A stretch of 64,000 nucleotides of DNA from Larix kaempferi (Eukaryota; Streptophyta; Pinopsida; Pinales; Pinaceae): NCBI GenBank assembly GCA_027924585.1, contig BSBM01000637.1:4216001-4280000 (forward strand). Reading direction: 5' to 3'. How positions within the stretch are numbered: the stretch's first letter is position 1; every line of letters starts with the position of its first letter. Both the position numbers and the translations under genes were made by a program. Of the stretch, positions 12,351 to 23,252 are shown in pieces. The notes below the pieces were generated by a model that did not search any database, was not told the origin of the DNA, and saw only the letters and a program-made list of their open reading frames with translations.

Positions 12351-12932
12351 TTACAACAAAATAATCCACCGAGTCACTTTGCCATTGGTGATGGGTTTAT
12401 TCATTAAAAACCTGATGGAAGAGTGGTCAATGTGTATAAAAATTTCATATCCTGTGACATAATGATGAAACTTGTTGATGGAGTAGACTACTGCTAAAAA
12501 CTCATTTTCCGTAACAATGTACTTTGATTCTGTAGGAGTCAAATTTTTATTGGAAAAATAAATGGCATGTGATGTCTGTCCCTCTTTCTGACCTAACACT
12601 GCCCCTATAGCTATGTCAGAAGCATCAATGGATATATGGAAAGGAAAGGACCAATTTGGCCCCGTGAGAATCGGTGCCATTGATAGCTTGGCCTTCAAAG
12701 TTTCGAAGGCTTGTTGACATGGTTCAGTCCATTGAAATTATGTGTCTTTCATAAGTAGTTTGAACATCGATGCGGCTATTTTACTGAAATTTTCAATGAA
12801 ACATCTATAATAGCTGGCATGGCCAAAAAAACTTCTTACTTCCTTCAGAGTTTTCGAAGGAGGAAGATTAACAATGATCTCGATCTTGGAGGGGTATACT
12901 TTAATACCTTGAAGAGAAACATGATGTCCTAG
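12351..12932 (-). pseudogene. RT C-terminus and RNase H (element 3)
   Basis: The RT end (12,738-12,932) shows GHHVSLQGIKVYPSKIE, LPPSKTLKEVRSFFGHASYY and IENFSKIA, the thumb region before RNase H. RNase H (12,351-12,698) keeps its catalytic set: Asp in SIDASD, Glu in ENEFLAV and Asp in IHIDHSS. That contrasts with the altered RNase H of elements B and C. The N-terminal half of RT, including the Y-X-D-D loop, is missing: the frame runs straight into the LTR of element B at 12,933, so element B was inserted into this RT gene. The RT half expected on the far side of B is not found. Confidence 0.85.
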
Positions 12933-13647
12933 TGTTAACACCCAAAAAGTGCTCACTACCTCATCTACCCCATTACATGACTCATTTGTCCATATTTCCT
13001 ACCATATTTACCTTCAGAACCCTAAAATCCCATTAAAAAGCCTTCAAAAGGCTAAAAAACCCCTTTTTCCCCCAAAATTATCCAAAATTCCTGCAAAATA
13101 GCAAAAACCCTCTAAAAAGGGAATAAAAAATATTAAAAAAAGGAGGAAAAAGAGGAAAAAGGAGGAAAAAACCCTATACATCTGACCTAAACCATATGGT
13201 TCCCAAAACCATGGGCCAACACTCCACCACTAAAAACCTATAAATAGGTGATGGAGACCCCTCATTTCATATCCACAGTCAAGTACACCCTTACTCTGCT
13301 AAAATCACTCTTGAAACCCTAGCTCACCCTTGAGCTACTTTCACCATTGAGTGCCCCTTTTGGCCCATTTCCACCATTGGAGAAAGAGAAGGAGCAAAGT
13401 TGGAGTTTGGAGCAACCCTCTTGGACCATTGCAAGGACTTCACCAACCTCTACACTTGAGGTAAAATTTTAATACAAAAAAGAAAACCATTTCTATTTCT
13501 TGTCTTTTATGTATCATACACATGTTTAGAATAATTTCCATTTTAATGTATTGTCTTTTATTTACTGTTTATTGAACTGCTACTAAGGAGTCCATTCTAC
13601 TTAGTAGGTGCTCATTTGCACAAGCTAGGGTGAAAACCCTAGCTACA
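12933..13647 (+). mobile_element. 5' LTR of element B
   Basis: The LTR starts TGTTAACACCC and ends AACCCTAGCTACA, the usual TG...CA ends, length 715 bp. A TATAAATA box is at 13,239-13,246, giving transcription start near 13,270. The primer site follows 3 bp after the end. The left edge is fixed by the sudden loss of RT homology of element 3 at 12,932. Confidence 0.8.
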
Positions 13648-13650
13648 GTT

Positions 13651-13667
13651 TTGGTGACTCCCCTTGG
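13651..13667 (+). other. Primer-binding site, element B
   Basis: TTGGTGACTCCCCTTGG lies 3 bp inside the 5' LTR. It is of the TGGCGACTCCGCTGG class also found in element C (42,303-42,320), and differs from the TTGGCACCGTTGCCGGGG class of elements 1, 2 and D. Confidence 0.75.
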
Positions 13668-13734
13668 TTTGAATTTCTGGTTATAGTTTTTAAATATTTT
13701 CCTGTCTTTTCCTTTCGGTTGTCCCTTTCGGTTG

Positions 13735-14215
13735 CCGTAAACCGCGTCTTTTACCCCCGCAGTTGCGTTCCGACCTCATCTTTCAGGCATTTACCTGCGA
13801 CCCGACCGCGGCTCTTAGACTGTTTCCGGCTACCTACCGACGGATTCAAGTCTGTTATCTGCGACTCAATCGCGGCTAATTAGCTTGTTTGTTGCGATCC
13901 GACTGCGGCTGTTAAAAATTTTCTGGCGTCCCGCCTGCAGCTTTCAGCCAATTTTTTGCAACTCGCCTGCGTCTGTCGGCCCTTTTCCCGCGTCCCGACT
14001 GTGGCTTTCAGCTGTTTTGCTGCAACCCGACTGCATTTGTCGGCCTTTTTCCTGTGTCCTGCTTGCGGCTTTTAGCCATTTTCCTGCAACCCTCCTGCGG
14101 ATTTTTACCTGTTTCCTGTGGTCCGACGGCCTCTTTCAGCCAAAAACCCGCAACCTGTCCGCGACTGTTGCTCTGTTTCCCGCGGTCTGACCGCCACTAT
14201 TTGCCATAGACTTGC
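13735..14215 (+). repeat. 32-bp GC-rich tandem repeat in B leader
   Basis: About 14 units with a period near 32 bp lie between primer site and gag. A typical unit is GCGTCCCGACTGTGGCTTTC followed by AGCTGTTTTGCT; alternate units begin GCGTCCCG or GCAACCCG, which suggests a 64-bp higher-order unit. The block is strikingly richer in CpG than its surroundings. Element C has a related CpG-rich motif cluster at the corresponding leader position (41,969-42,085). Confidence 0.75.
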
Positions 14216-14519
14216 GATATGCTTTCTGCACTTTTTCCCTGTTTTGATCCCAGCACTTTGCTACACTATTTTCTACACCTGCACAGCCATCTGTCCTACC
14301 TGCAGCCATACTTCCTTACAGCCTTTTCTGCAGTTTTATTTCTGTTCCATTTATAGAATCGTTTTTAAAAAAATTTCAGCATTTTACTTGAAAAAGAGAA
14401 AATTTTGCATTTCAAAGTTTACATTCTATTAGAAAGTTTCCCCCCTTTTGGCACTTTTATTTGGGTTCATCACACGCACACACTCTGTCACCTAATTCAA
14501 GTGAGCCTTAAAAAAATAC

Positions 14520-14885
14520 TTAACACAACCAACATTTTAACCCCACTTGGGGAACACATAAGAATTTTTGTAGTTAGGTAGGATCGGGGGGATAGGCATC
14601 CAAATAACACCCCTCGGTTGCTTACACTTGAGACATAGCTGTTCTCCATTAGGGAACCAAAATCCCCTAGTATTTTTTGGCACGGTCACAACTAGTTTAT
14701 CAGAGGGCCTCTCCCCTAGGAGGGTTGAAGTCGCCAAACTGGTTCCGGAGGCCTGAGTGGAATACCGCAATCCATTCAGTAACCGAATGCTACCTTTCGC
14801 AGTTCTTGGGGTATCCCTGTATGGGGATACTGCGGTAAAAGGACCAAATGGCAGATTCACCTTTTTTGGACGTGTCATGAATGGG
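14520..14885 (+). other. Leader segment conserved between elements B and C
   Basis: This part of the untranslated leader matches the leader of element C (about 40,945-41,275, opposite strand). Shared blocks include TAGTTAGGTAGGA, GGGGATAGGCATC, GAGACATAG, AAAATCC, CACGGTCACA and GGAATACCGCA. The flanking leader does not align. An antisense frame of 113 codons crosses it in B but is interrupted by stops in C, so I do not call it coding. A structural or packaging role is possible. Confidence 0.65.
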
Positions 14886-15202
14886 GTATCTTAGTTGCCT
14901 TTCTTCTAGGATTGACTACCCAGTGTCCCTCCCGGTAGGGGGATATCTTTAGCCACTTGGCTCTCCTATCCATATTGTCTGACTTGGATTTCATCACCTT
15001 ACAGAGGATATGTCTAGTTGAGTCAGAATACTATTTAGTTAGGTGTTTGCATGCTCCCTTACCTCCTTTTGGTCTAGTGAGTCCACTATTTTTATTTTTT
15101 AGGAAACATGCTGCTTGTTGGTATTCTAACCATTTCTGTTGATACTCCACTTATTGTAGCACAGCTGTTGCAATAAGTGTTTTGAGTTGGTTGTTGGCCT
15201 AA

Positions 15203-17440
15203 GTGCCATATTTTTTGAGCTCTCCTTCTACACACTCGGTTGCATTAGGGTTTTTGAGCTGTTTTTCACTCAACACAACCCCCAGATATTTGACACCATT
15301 TGTCACCATTGAGTCCCCGAGGCATTCTTGGTGCCTCCGGGGTGAGCCCTTGCAGCATGGTTCACTTGACACCACCCGTCATAGACATAGATCTTCATCA
15401 CTTGATACCACTCATCATAAATCTCGAGCTTTGTCACTTGACTCCACTCATCAACGGCATAGAACTTCGTCACCCGATCTAGATGCCCCCTATTTTACCT
15501 CTGATTCTTAGGCAGAGTCCGAGAACCCCATTTACACTGCACCAACCAGCCCCATGGCTAGCATGACTTCCACCCCTTTCTTTGTAGGGACCATTGGTGG
15601 AGCATCCACCACCACACCTGCTTTGGGTATGCCCTCGATGGGGCCCCCATCTACCATTCCGATCACTGCACCCATTACAGTAGCTGGAATACCTATTCCC
15701 ACTCCATCAGTGACTCACACTACTTTGGGTGGTGCAGGACCATCCCATACCACGTTCGTCCCTACACTTGGGGGCAACCTCCCAAACCCTGCCCCTACAC
15801 TTGGGGGCATTGGCCCCAACATGGTCCAACCCACTAGTATGTCACATCCTTCTACTAGTTTTCCATGAATGGCTAGCATCAACCTTCCTAACCTAGCTAG
15901 ACTAACAAACGATCCTATCAGACACAACCCTGCGTGGCCTCACATGCCCACCAAGATCCCCTCTGACATCCCTAAGTTTGAGGGAAAGGTAGGTGATGAC
16001 CCCCAGAACCATATTATGTCCTTCCATCTATGGTGTTCCTCCAACTCCATAGTGGATGACTCTATCTACCTCCGTTTGTTATAGCGCACCTTCACTGGCT
16101 CTGTAGCTAAGTGGTGTATCGAGCAGCCCCATGGGACCCATGCCACCTTTACTTCCCTTGCCTCGACCTTCTTGCAGTTCTTTCAGTTACCTGTCCTCTA
16201 TGACGCGGGAGTTGAGATCCTACTGTCTTGCAGACAAAAACGGCTACCCACATCACTAACCACATTCATGAGTGGCGTCGACGCCGTAGCCTCTGCAAAA
16301 TCAAGTTAGACAACCGTATCTTCTTAGATTGGTTCCTAAAATCCCTCCTTCCTATCATTGCCAAGGATGTGGAATCTGAACGACCCCATTCTGAAGAAGA
16401 GGCCATCCTCAAAGCCCAGCAATTTGACCTCATATATGCCCAGTCGGGTTATCTCTATACCATCATAATTGACGCCCCTCCCGGTGATTCCTCCCAACAC
16501 GATGCACTAGGGGCATCCCATGCCGCAGACGGCATCATCGGCCGTATTGCCTCGCATCCCCAACCCTTTTCCATAGCACGCTCTAGCCCTGGCCCCGACC
16601 TTTCGCGAGCTACATCTCAATCCAAAGCAACCAATTCATATGCTCCCATAACACACCACCACCATTCTCACAGACCCTCATGTCCACCTCAGTGCTTTGG
16701 ACATGCATCCCCCGCTTATGCTCCCCTATTCGTACCTCAGCCATATTACCATCCACAGGCTACCTCAGCTCCTGTGTCCTCGCAAGCCCAACCTGCTTAT
16801 TACCCGCCATAGGAAGCCCCTGCGGCAAACCCACAACTCACTCCGTAGACGTATCAGTAACCCCCACAAGGTTCAGCACCTACACATCCTCCACCTACTT
16901 ATTATCCATCGCAGCCTACTCCTGCACTTGCACAACCCCGAAACCTACCTACTACCCAAGGGCAAGTTTATGCCCAACAAAATCTGCAACAGAACCAAAA
17001 TAACCAGCGCCAACAGGGCCAACAAAACTGTGGCAAAGGCCGTAACCATGGGAACAACCCTCCTCCAGACCAAGATGGTCAACCTCCTAATCCCCTAGAC
17101 AACAATAACGTGGCACATGCCAACCAAAACCCGGATCGGCCACCCAAGTAGGGTAAAAATCCTAATTTGCACACAAACCATCCTTGTTCTATTTGCGGGG
17201 TCTATGGCCACTACACACATGCTTGCCCACACTTGGAGTGAGCTCGGCAACTCTGGGTTGATGATGCCCATCACCAAGGGCATGCAGCTCCTCAAGTGCC
17301 ACCAAACCCCACACCCCCTCAGTAGCCACCTTTGGTACTACAAAACCCCTTACCAACTCAAGGCATAGTGAACACTCAGCCATTGGCTCCCCCTCAGGGC
17401 AATGTGCCACCACAACAATAGATCACTTATGCTGCTCCTG
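15203..17440 (+). pseudogene. gag of element B
   Basis: The N-terminal part is low-complexity: an Arg/Ser/His repeat (15,358-15,480), then a Gly/Pro/Thr-rich part starting at the ATG at 15,554 with repeated TLGG units. After a stop at 15,866 the capsid core follows (ASINLPNLARLTNDPIRHN, IPKFEGKVGDDPQNHIM, FHLWCSSNS), and in a shifted frame (16,228-16,812) the rest of capsid. A Pro/Gln/Tyr-rich linker leads to a canonical nucleocapsid knuckle CSICGVYGHYTHAC (CX2CX4HX4C) at about 17,188-17,229. At least six stops and frameshifts disable it. Most stops fall at former CAG, CAA or CGA codons. Confidence 0.8.
15358..15480 (+). repeat. 36-bp coding tandem repeat in B gag head
   Basis: Three units of 12 codons read LDTTRHRHRSSS, LDTTHHKSRALS and LDSTHQRHRTSS. 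The Arg/Ser character resembles a nucleic-acid-binding or SR-like tract. Confidence 0.65.
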
Positions 17441-17448
17441 ATCAACCC

Positions 17449-18381
17449 ATGTTCGACTCAGGTACTCACCACTTGTTGATGATGTCGTCTGCTGATGTCA
17501 ACCTCCAAACCCATCGGAACCAATATGGATCCACCCCTGAAGCCCCTCCCACCGACAAAAACACTAACGCTCATCCCATCGATCAAACGTTACGTATACC
17601 TCTGGCTCCACTGGATAGCACCGCCAAAGCACCTCGCTTCCCACTTCGTCGTATCAACAATAACCCCAATGCTCGCGCTGCATCAAATTACAACATTGTA
17701 GATGACTTAGCCCAATCCCCCGTAGCCATGTCTGCATTAGAAATCTTAAAAAACTATCCTTCATAGCGCAAGACTTTGCTCTCCACCATTGGTGCTATTG
17801 ACCCAAATGATTCATGACTGATGGCTTTCGATTTGGACCAGTCCGAACCACGCCTGCATTCCACTTTAGCATTCCAAGTTTATGCTTCCGTTCGAAATCT
17901 TGTCATCCATCAGTGCATTATCGATGAAGGTGCCTCTACATGCATTATGTCCACATTCATTTGGCAGAAGTTGGGATCCCCTACTCTCTAGCAGTCCACC
18001 ACTGTGTTGTGAGCCTACGACGGTCGTTCGGCTCAACCCCAAGGTCTCTTAGCCAATGTCCCTGTCCAGCTGGTTGGTAAAACTGTGCTCATCGACATAG
18101 AGGTCATCAATGCCCAACTTGATTATAACCTCTTACTTGGCCGTAGCTACATGTATGCCATGTGGGTGGTTTCCTCATCCATTTTTCGTACCATGATGTT
18201 CCCCCATGACGGACGCGTGGTCAAGGTTGACCAACTCACCTACTACGATCCAAATGCCCCCGCTGCACCCGAAAATGTTCTCCCCATGGTTGAACAACCT
18301 GTTAGTGGTGCAACTACCTTGTTTGTTTCCCCCGTGGGACCTGGAGTTTACTCAGATACGCCGATGACCTCAACATTCTAA
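17449..18381 (+). pseudogene. Retropepsin protease of element B
   Basis: Text before the active site (NNNPNARAASNYNIVDDLAQ and ALEILKNYPS) aligns with element C. The active-site loop reads CIIDEGASTCIM near 17,918-17,950, with D-E-G where D-S/T-G is usual; element C has the same D-E-G. The end of the domain reads LDYNLLLGRSYMYAM (about 18,118-18,162), the conserved Tat-type protease tail. Stops near 17,766 and 18,010 break the frame. Confidence 0.75.
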
Positions 18382-18821
18382 TCCATTCCTCCCCCGTCAT
18401 CTACACCTGAAGTATCTGACCTATGTACCCTTTCCCACAATACCCAAACAACCAACAATCAACCACCCTTGTTACCTAAACCACCATTGGTACCTAGTCA
18501 CATTGGTGTTACACCCATCCATACAATCCCCTTCCTAATCCCTTCCTCGGGCGTAGTAAGCACCCCGGTTATGGCTACCCTTAGCCTCCCTGGGTTAACC
18601 CTAGGATTACCCATGTGGTATCTTTCACCTCCCATTCCCCCGCCGACACCAAATGTCATCCTCCAACCGGTGCAACCCATTGTCACTACTATTCAACCAC
18701 CTCCCGGTGTCGCTACCCCTTCGTCATCTACGAATCCCCCTCCTCTTATCAAGCCCAATGGGGGCAGAGGCCCACAACCATACACTACTGTACCCCCTCC
18801 CAAGACAGTTAAAACCCCCCC
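18382..18821 (+). pseudogene. Protease-RT linker of element B, Pro-rich part
   Basis: The open frame from 18,469 reads a Pro-rich low-complexity sequence (repeated PPP and PIPPPTPN blocks) with no domain. It joins protease to the zinc-finger segment that follows. Element C has no similar Pro-rich block here. Confidence 0.5.
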
Positions 18822-19664
18822 ATGTTTCGTGCTCCCCCCAAATGCTCATTGTGTGATGAATTAGGCCATCCGACTCATAAATGTCCACAATTACCTGCAT
18901 TACAGGAACGCATGCAAATGCTTGACGATGAGCCCAACATCCCAGTTGTCGAACTAGACCCAACCCCTAAGCCTCGTGATAAATCACTGCATACCAACCA
19001 CCCTTGTGCCATATGCGGTATTTACGGCCACTACTCACATCACTATCTTGATTTCCCATATTACAGAGCAGCTCTCTATGAGATGAATAATTTGGACCTT
19101 GAGACGGCACCCCCCACAATTGAGGAGATCCACCCCTCGGTATCATCCCCATCCGGAGAGATTAATACCATTTATATGATCTCTTCGACTACCACTCCCT
19201 CATCAACCGATTGGACAACCCAAACTTTCCGCAATGATGAGGAGATTCTAGAGGCTCTCACTGCCCTGGATGATCCCTGGGACGACATGCACCATCGTTC
19301 CTATTTCCTCCCAGAAGAATCCTCCTCTACCACCGCTACCCAATTCGCAGTTGAGTCCAAAGATTTCCTTCCTACTAAAGTCGACTGGTTTAAGGATCCT
19401 ATTCCTGCTCCTGATGCCTTTGAGGAAGGTAACATGGCCAATATCTCACTCGTCATCCACATCGATATCTCTAACCCACCTGGTGCTCTTGAAATCATTA
19501 CCTTAGGAGCCTCCTGCAGTGAGCATGAGGTTGGAGAATACAAAAAACGTTTCCAAGAATTCCGTGATGTCTTTGCCTGGTCCTATATCGAAATGCCCGG
19601 TCTTGACCCCGCCATTATAGAGCACCACATTGACACATGGCCTGATGTACCCCCCGTTCGTTAG
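18822..19664 (+). pseudogene. Protease-RT linker with extra zinc knuckles (B)
   Basis: The 280-codon open frame starts with KCSLCDELGHPTHKCPQL, a canonical CX2CX4HX4C knuckle. About 45 residues later comes CAICGIYGHYSHHY, a second knuckle whose last Cys is replaced by Tyr. The text around the second one (LHTNHPCAICGIYGHY) nearly repeats the gag nucleocapsid knuckle at 17,188 (LHTNHPCSICGVYGHY), so this looks like a duplicated nucleocapsid placed in pol. The rest reads as the Tat-type linker, ending FRDVFAWSYIEMPGLDP, which is the start of the RT region. Element C has the linker but no knuckles. Confidence 0.75.
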
Positions 19665-20510
19665 AAACAATGCCCCATTCATCCTTCCAAGCTCCCCGCT
19701 GTTAAAGCCGAGGTTGAGAAACTTCGCAAAGAAGGATTCATCTATCCTATTGCTTATACCACCTGGGTTTCAAACCCTGTTCCCATTAACAAAAAGTAAG
19801 GCACCATTAGAGTATGCACTAACTTCCGCGATTTAAACCGAGCTTGTCCCAAGGACAACTTCCCCACGCCATTTATTGACCAACTCATCGATGCGTGTGA
19901 AGGGCATGAAGTCCTCTCTTTCATGGATGGTTTTTCCAGATACAATCAAATTCAGATCCGTAAGGAGGATCAGTACAATACTGCCTTTACCACCCCATGG
20001 GGCACCTTCGCCTACCGCGCCATGCCTTTTGACCTTAAAAATGCTGGTGCCACCTTCCACCGAGCCATGACCTATTGTTTTCAAGACTTGGTCCATATCC
20101 TGCTAGTCTATCTTGATGACCTTACAGCTCGTTCCCAGAAACGATTCGACCACCTTAACGACCTCTGGTAAGTTTTTCTGCGTTGTTGCAAATATCAAAT
20201 CCACTTGAACCCACACAAGTGTGTCGTTTGCATTCCGGCAGGCTAGTTGTTGGGTTTCATTGTTTCCCAGAAAGGAATTACTGTTGATCCCCTGAAAGTC
20301 CAAGCCATCTTAGACCTTCCCTCGCCTCGCACGCTTCGGTAACTCCAGAGTCTGCATGGGCGGTCCAATTTTCTTCATCTCTTCATGCCTAATTACGCCA
20401 CCAAAGTTCATGGTTTCTGACGCCTGCTTCGTACCCACATACCCTTTGTTTGGGATGAGCAAGCAGAATTTGCATTCGAAGCCCTCAAGAAAGCTCTCAC
20501 ACAAGCCCCC
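19665..20510 (+). pseudogene. Reverse transcriptase of element B
   Basis: RT motifs are in order although split by stops: RVCTNFRDLNRACPKDNFPT, SFMDGFSRYNQI (first catalytic Asp, about 19,920), FAYRAMPFDLKNAGATFHRA, and VYLDDL near 20,107 (catalytic Asp pair). The thumb region (LNPHKCVVC, LLGFIVSQKGI) follows. In-frame stops include one after NKK, where element C has Gln, and one in DLW. The enzyme copies element RNA to cDNA in the particle. Confidence 0.85.
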
Positions 20511-20935
20511 TTGATTGCCCCTCCGGATTTCTCTCAGGACTTCATCCTTTATGTCTCGGCATCCGAACATGCCGTATCCGGAGTCTTGGTTCAAGAAGAT
20601 GCCTCTCACCAAGAGCATGTCATTTATTACGTCAACCAGACCTTGTCTGGCCCACCCCTATGTTACCCATATGAGGAAATATTAGCCCTAGCTGTAGTCT
20701 TTTCCATCCAAAAATTGCGACACTACATTCTGCTTAGTCATACCACAGTTGTCGCCGACTCCAACCCTATGGTCTATCTCCTAAACCAGCGGCTCCTACA
20801 AGGTCGTGTTGCTAAATGGGTCATTATCCTCCAGGAATATGACCTCACTTTCAGAACTCCTAAGAGCACCAAATCCCTTGTGCTTGCCCAACTCATTACC
20901 GATCTCCCATTCCTTCTACCGTCCCCCCAGATCTC
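20511..20935 (+). pseudogene. First RNase H of element B, catalytic Asp lost
   Basis: This is the RNase H fold normally fused to Ty3 RT. The leading catalytic Asp, expected in a D-A-S motif, is Ser here (ILYVSASEHA). The Glu (YEEILALA) and a later Asp (VADSNPM) remain. Element C has Ala at the same position. In elements that have acquired a second RNase H, the first is known to degrade into a structural tether, and that reading fits here. Confidence 0.75.
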
Positions 20936-22229
20936 CGTCGAGTTACCCGAAAATCACTTGTTCACCATCTCGTCTGATGACCCTTGGTATGGTGACATTT
21001 TGTTATACCTTCACACAAAAACATTTAGACCCAACGTTCATCGTGATGGATGCCATCGTATCCGTCACCAGGCCTCTCGATATCTCCTCCTAGGCGATGT
21101 CCTTTACCAACGAGGGGTTGAAACGATCCTCCGTCGTTGCCTTACACACAAGGAAGCCAAACACATCCTCAATGACTGTCATAGCGGTGCCTGCGGTGGA
21201 CATTTCTCTGGGATGGCCACCGCCCAAAAGGTCGTCCCCACCAGATATTTCTGGCCCACACTCTTTACCGACTACATCATAGTCGTCAAACATTACCATA
21301 ATTGCCAACATTTTTCCCCCAAGGCCCGGACACCACCTGCTCCGTTACACCCAGTCGTCACCATTGGTCCCTTTTGTAAGTGGGCCATCGACTTCATGGA
21401 GTGTAAACCCCCATCTACCAATGGCCATAAATACATCATTGTCTTCGTTGATTACTTCACCAAATGGGATGAAGCCATGCCCACTTTCAATTGTACCGCT
21501 GACACCGCTACCCGTTTCTTTTTTAACCACGTTATCACTCGATTCGGGGTTCCCAAACAGTTGGTCTCAGACCATGGTTCACACTTCGAAGATTCCGTTT
21601 GGCGCGAGTTATCCACCCTTCTCAAGTTCGAACATCAATACTCCTCTGCTTACTACCCCCAAGGGAACGGTCAAGTAGAGGCCATTAACAAGATTCTTAA
21701 AACTATCCTTCAACGCACTATTGACTAGCATAAGTCCAATTGGCACCACATGTTGTTCCCTGCCTTATGGGCTTACCGTACCTCTACCAAGACCGCCACT
21801 GGTTTTACCCTATTTCATTTAGTTCACAGTGTAGAGTCTGTCCTCCCCATCGAGTGTCAGATACCTGCCTTACACATCGCCGTCGAGCTTCTCCCCAACA
21901 CCTCCCCACTTGAGCAACATCTCCTATCCCTTGAACAAGCTAATGAAGACCGTCGTGCCACTCTCCAGACCATTGAAGCCGCCAAGAATCGCTCCAAAGA
22001 TGGTTATGACAAACATGTACACCCTCGAACTTTCCATGAAGGGGACCTCGTCCTTTCCTATGACCAAGACCACGACAAAACCGGTAAAGGAAAGTTTGAA
22101 TCCATGTGGCAAGGCCTTTACATCATGCAAACCTGCCTCAGCAATGGGGCATACATTTTAACCGATTCAGAAGGTCACCCTTTGCGCAACCCTCGTAATG
22201 GGTTGTATCTTAAACACTTTTATCCCTAA
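20936..22229 (+). pseudogene. Integrase of element B
   Basis: The zinc head reads DCHSGACGGHF ... HYHNCQHF (HHCC-like). The catalytic set is Asp in WAIDFME, Asp in LVSDHGSHF and Glu in GQVEAINK, all present. A TAG at 21,726 splits the frame (Gln expected); the second half (21,750-22,229) has LWAYRTSTKTATGFT, then HEGDLVLSYDQ and a C-terminal domain ending NGLYLKHFYP. There is no chromodomain. The stop at 22,227 is followed by a 103-bp gap before the second RNase H ORF. Confidence 0.85.
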
Positions 22230-22332
22230 ATAACTCGCGGCCCCATTGGTCCATATTGTACAGTTTTCTTTCTTTTTTGTTTTTCACCTTTTTTACCACA
22301 CTCTCACATTCATCATTTTTGCATGACCACAG

Positions 22333-22761
22333 ATGGACCATCTTCCACCTCATTACATTGGCTTCGCCGATGGAGCAAGTCGTTGGTCTCCTAACCTGGC
22401 TTCTGCAGCATGGGTCTTATATTCTCCTTCACATGAAATGATTCACCTTGACGGAATCTGTATAGGCATTGCTACCAATAACCAGGCGGAGTATGATGCT
22501 GTGACCGGTCTCCTGACTGCTGCCCTCCAAATGGGCATATGTCACCTTCATGTGTTCCTTGACTCCCAGCTACTTGTCTCCCAACTCAACAACTGCTACC
22601 AAGTGCGTGATCCCTGCCTCTTTAAAAAAATCCTACGCACAAAACAACTCAGCTGACAGTTTGAATCCATAACATTCACCCATGTCCCAAGAGCTCAAAA
22701 TAGTGTTGCAGATCAAATGGCAAACAACATCCTATATTGGCACATCAATCACACCATGTAA
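22333..22761 (+). pseudogene. Second (archaeal-type) RNase H, separate ORF, element B
   Basis: A stand-alone ORF with a true ATG starts 103 bp after integrase. Motifs: GFADGAS (catalytic Asp), NNQAEYDA (Glu), VFLDSQL (Asp), and after one in-frame TGA at 22,654, VPRAQNSVADQMAN (final Asp). This is the acquired RNase H known from plant Tat-group elements, here downstream of integrase. It would remove the RNA strand during reverse transcription. How an ORF after a stop is translated is not evident. Confidence 0.8.
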
Positions 22762-22829
22762 AACCTCCATCATGCATCATCATCCCATAACATCTCATAA
22801 AAATATATAAAAACCCAAAAAGATTGCAA

Positions 22830-23105
22830 GGGGCATCCACGTGCCTATCATCACATAAACATTTGCATCCATGTGCAATATAAAATAAAAACACATTCAT
22901 ATACAGGGGCATCCATGTGCCTAATCCTACATACATAATGTTACATCCATGTCCAATACATCACATAACATACACAAGGGGCATCCATGTGCCCAACATC
23001 CTATACTACTTGCATCCACGTGCAGTACAAACATATAACAAACAATAAGCGCATCCACGTGCGTACACCAAAATCATCATCGCAAACAAGGTGCATCCAT
23101 GTGCA
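22830..23105. repeat. GCATCCAYGTGC interspersed repeat in B 3' region
   Basis: About eight copies of a 12-13 bp motif, GCATCCACGTGC or GCATCCATGTGC, recur at 30-45 bp spacing near 22,832, 22,865, 22,906, 22,983, 23,012, 23,050 and 23,092, with one diverged copy near 22,945. The CACGTG form is a G-box core. The block lies between the second RNase H and the 3' end of the antisense PMD gene. Confidence 0.75.
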
Positions 23106-23252
23106 TATATATATATCAAAAAATGAATGTCAATATATTATACATGTCCTGAGTATCCCTATACTCAGCTATACAAAAAATATCTATACATCCCTAAAGC
23201 CTCATAGAATACATGATGTAGCTACAAAATCGAGGGGAGTCCCCTGCACTCC

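Noticed and set aside
14537-14878. 113-codon minus-strand frame across the leader of element B
   Set aside because: The matching segment in element C contains stops in that frame. Nucleotide conservation is better explained by a non-coding leader signal.
22745-23100. CRISPR-like array (regularly spaced short repeat)
   Set aside because: Eukaryotic retrotransposon context, variable spacing and degenerate 12-bp motif; not a CRISPR array.
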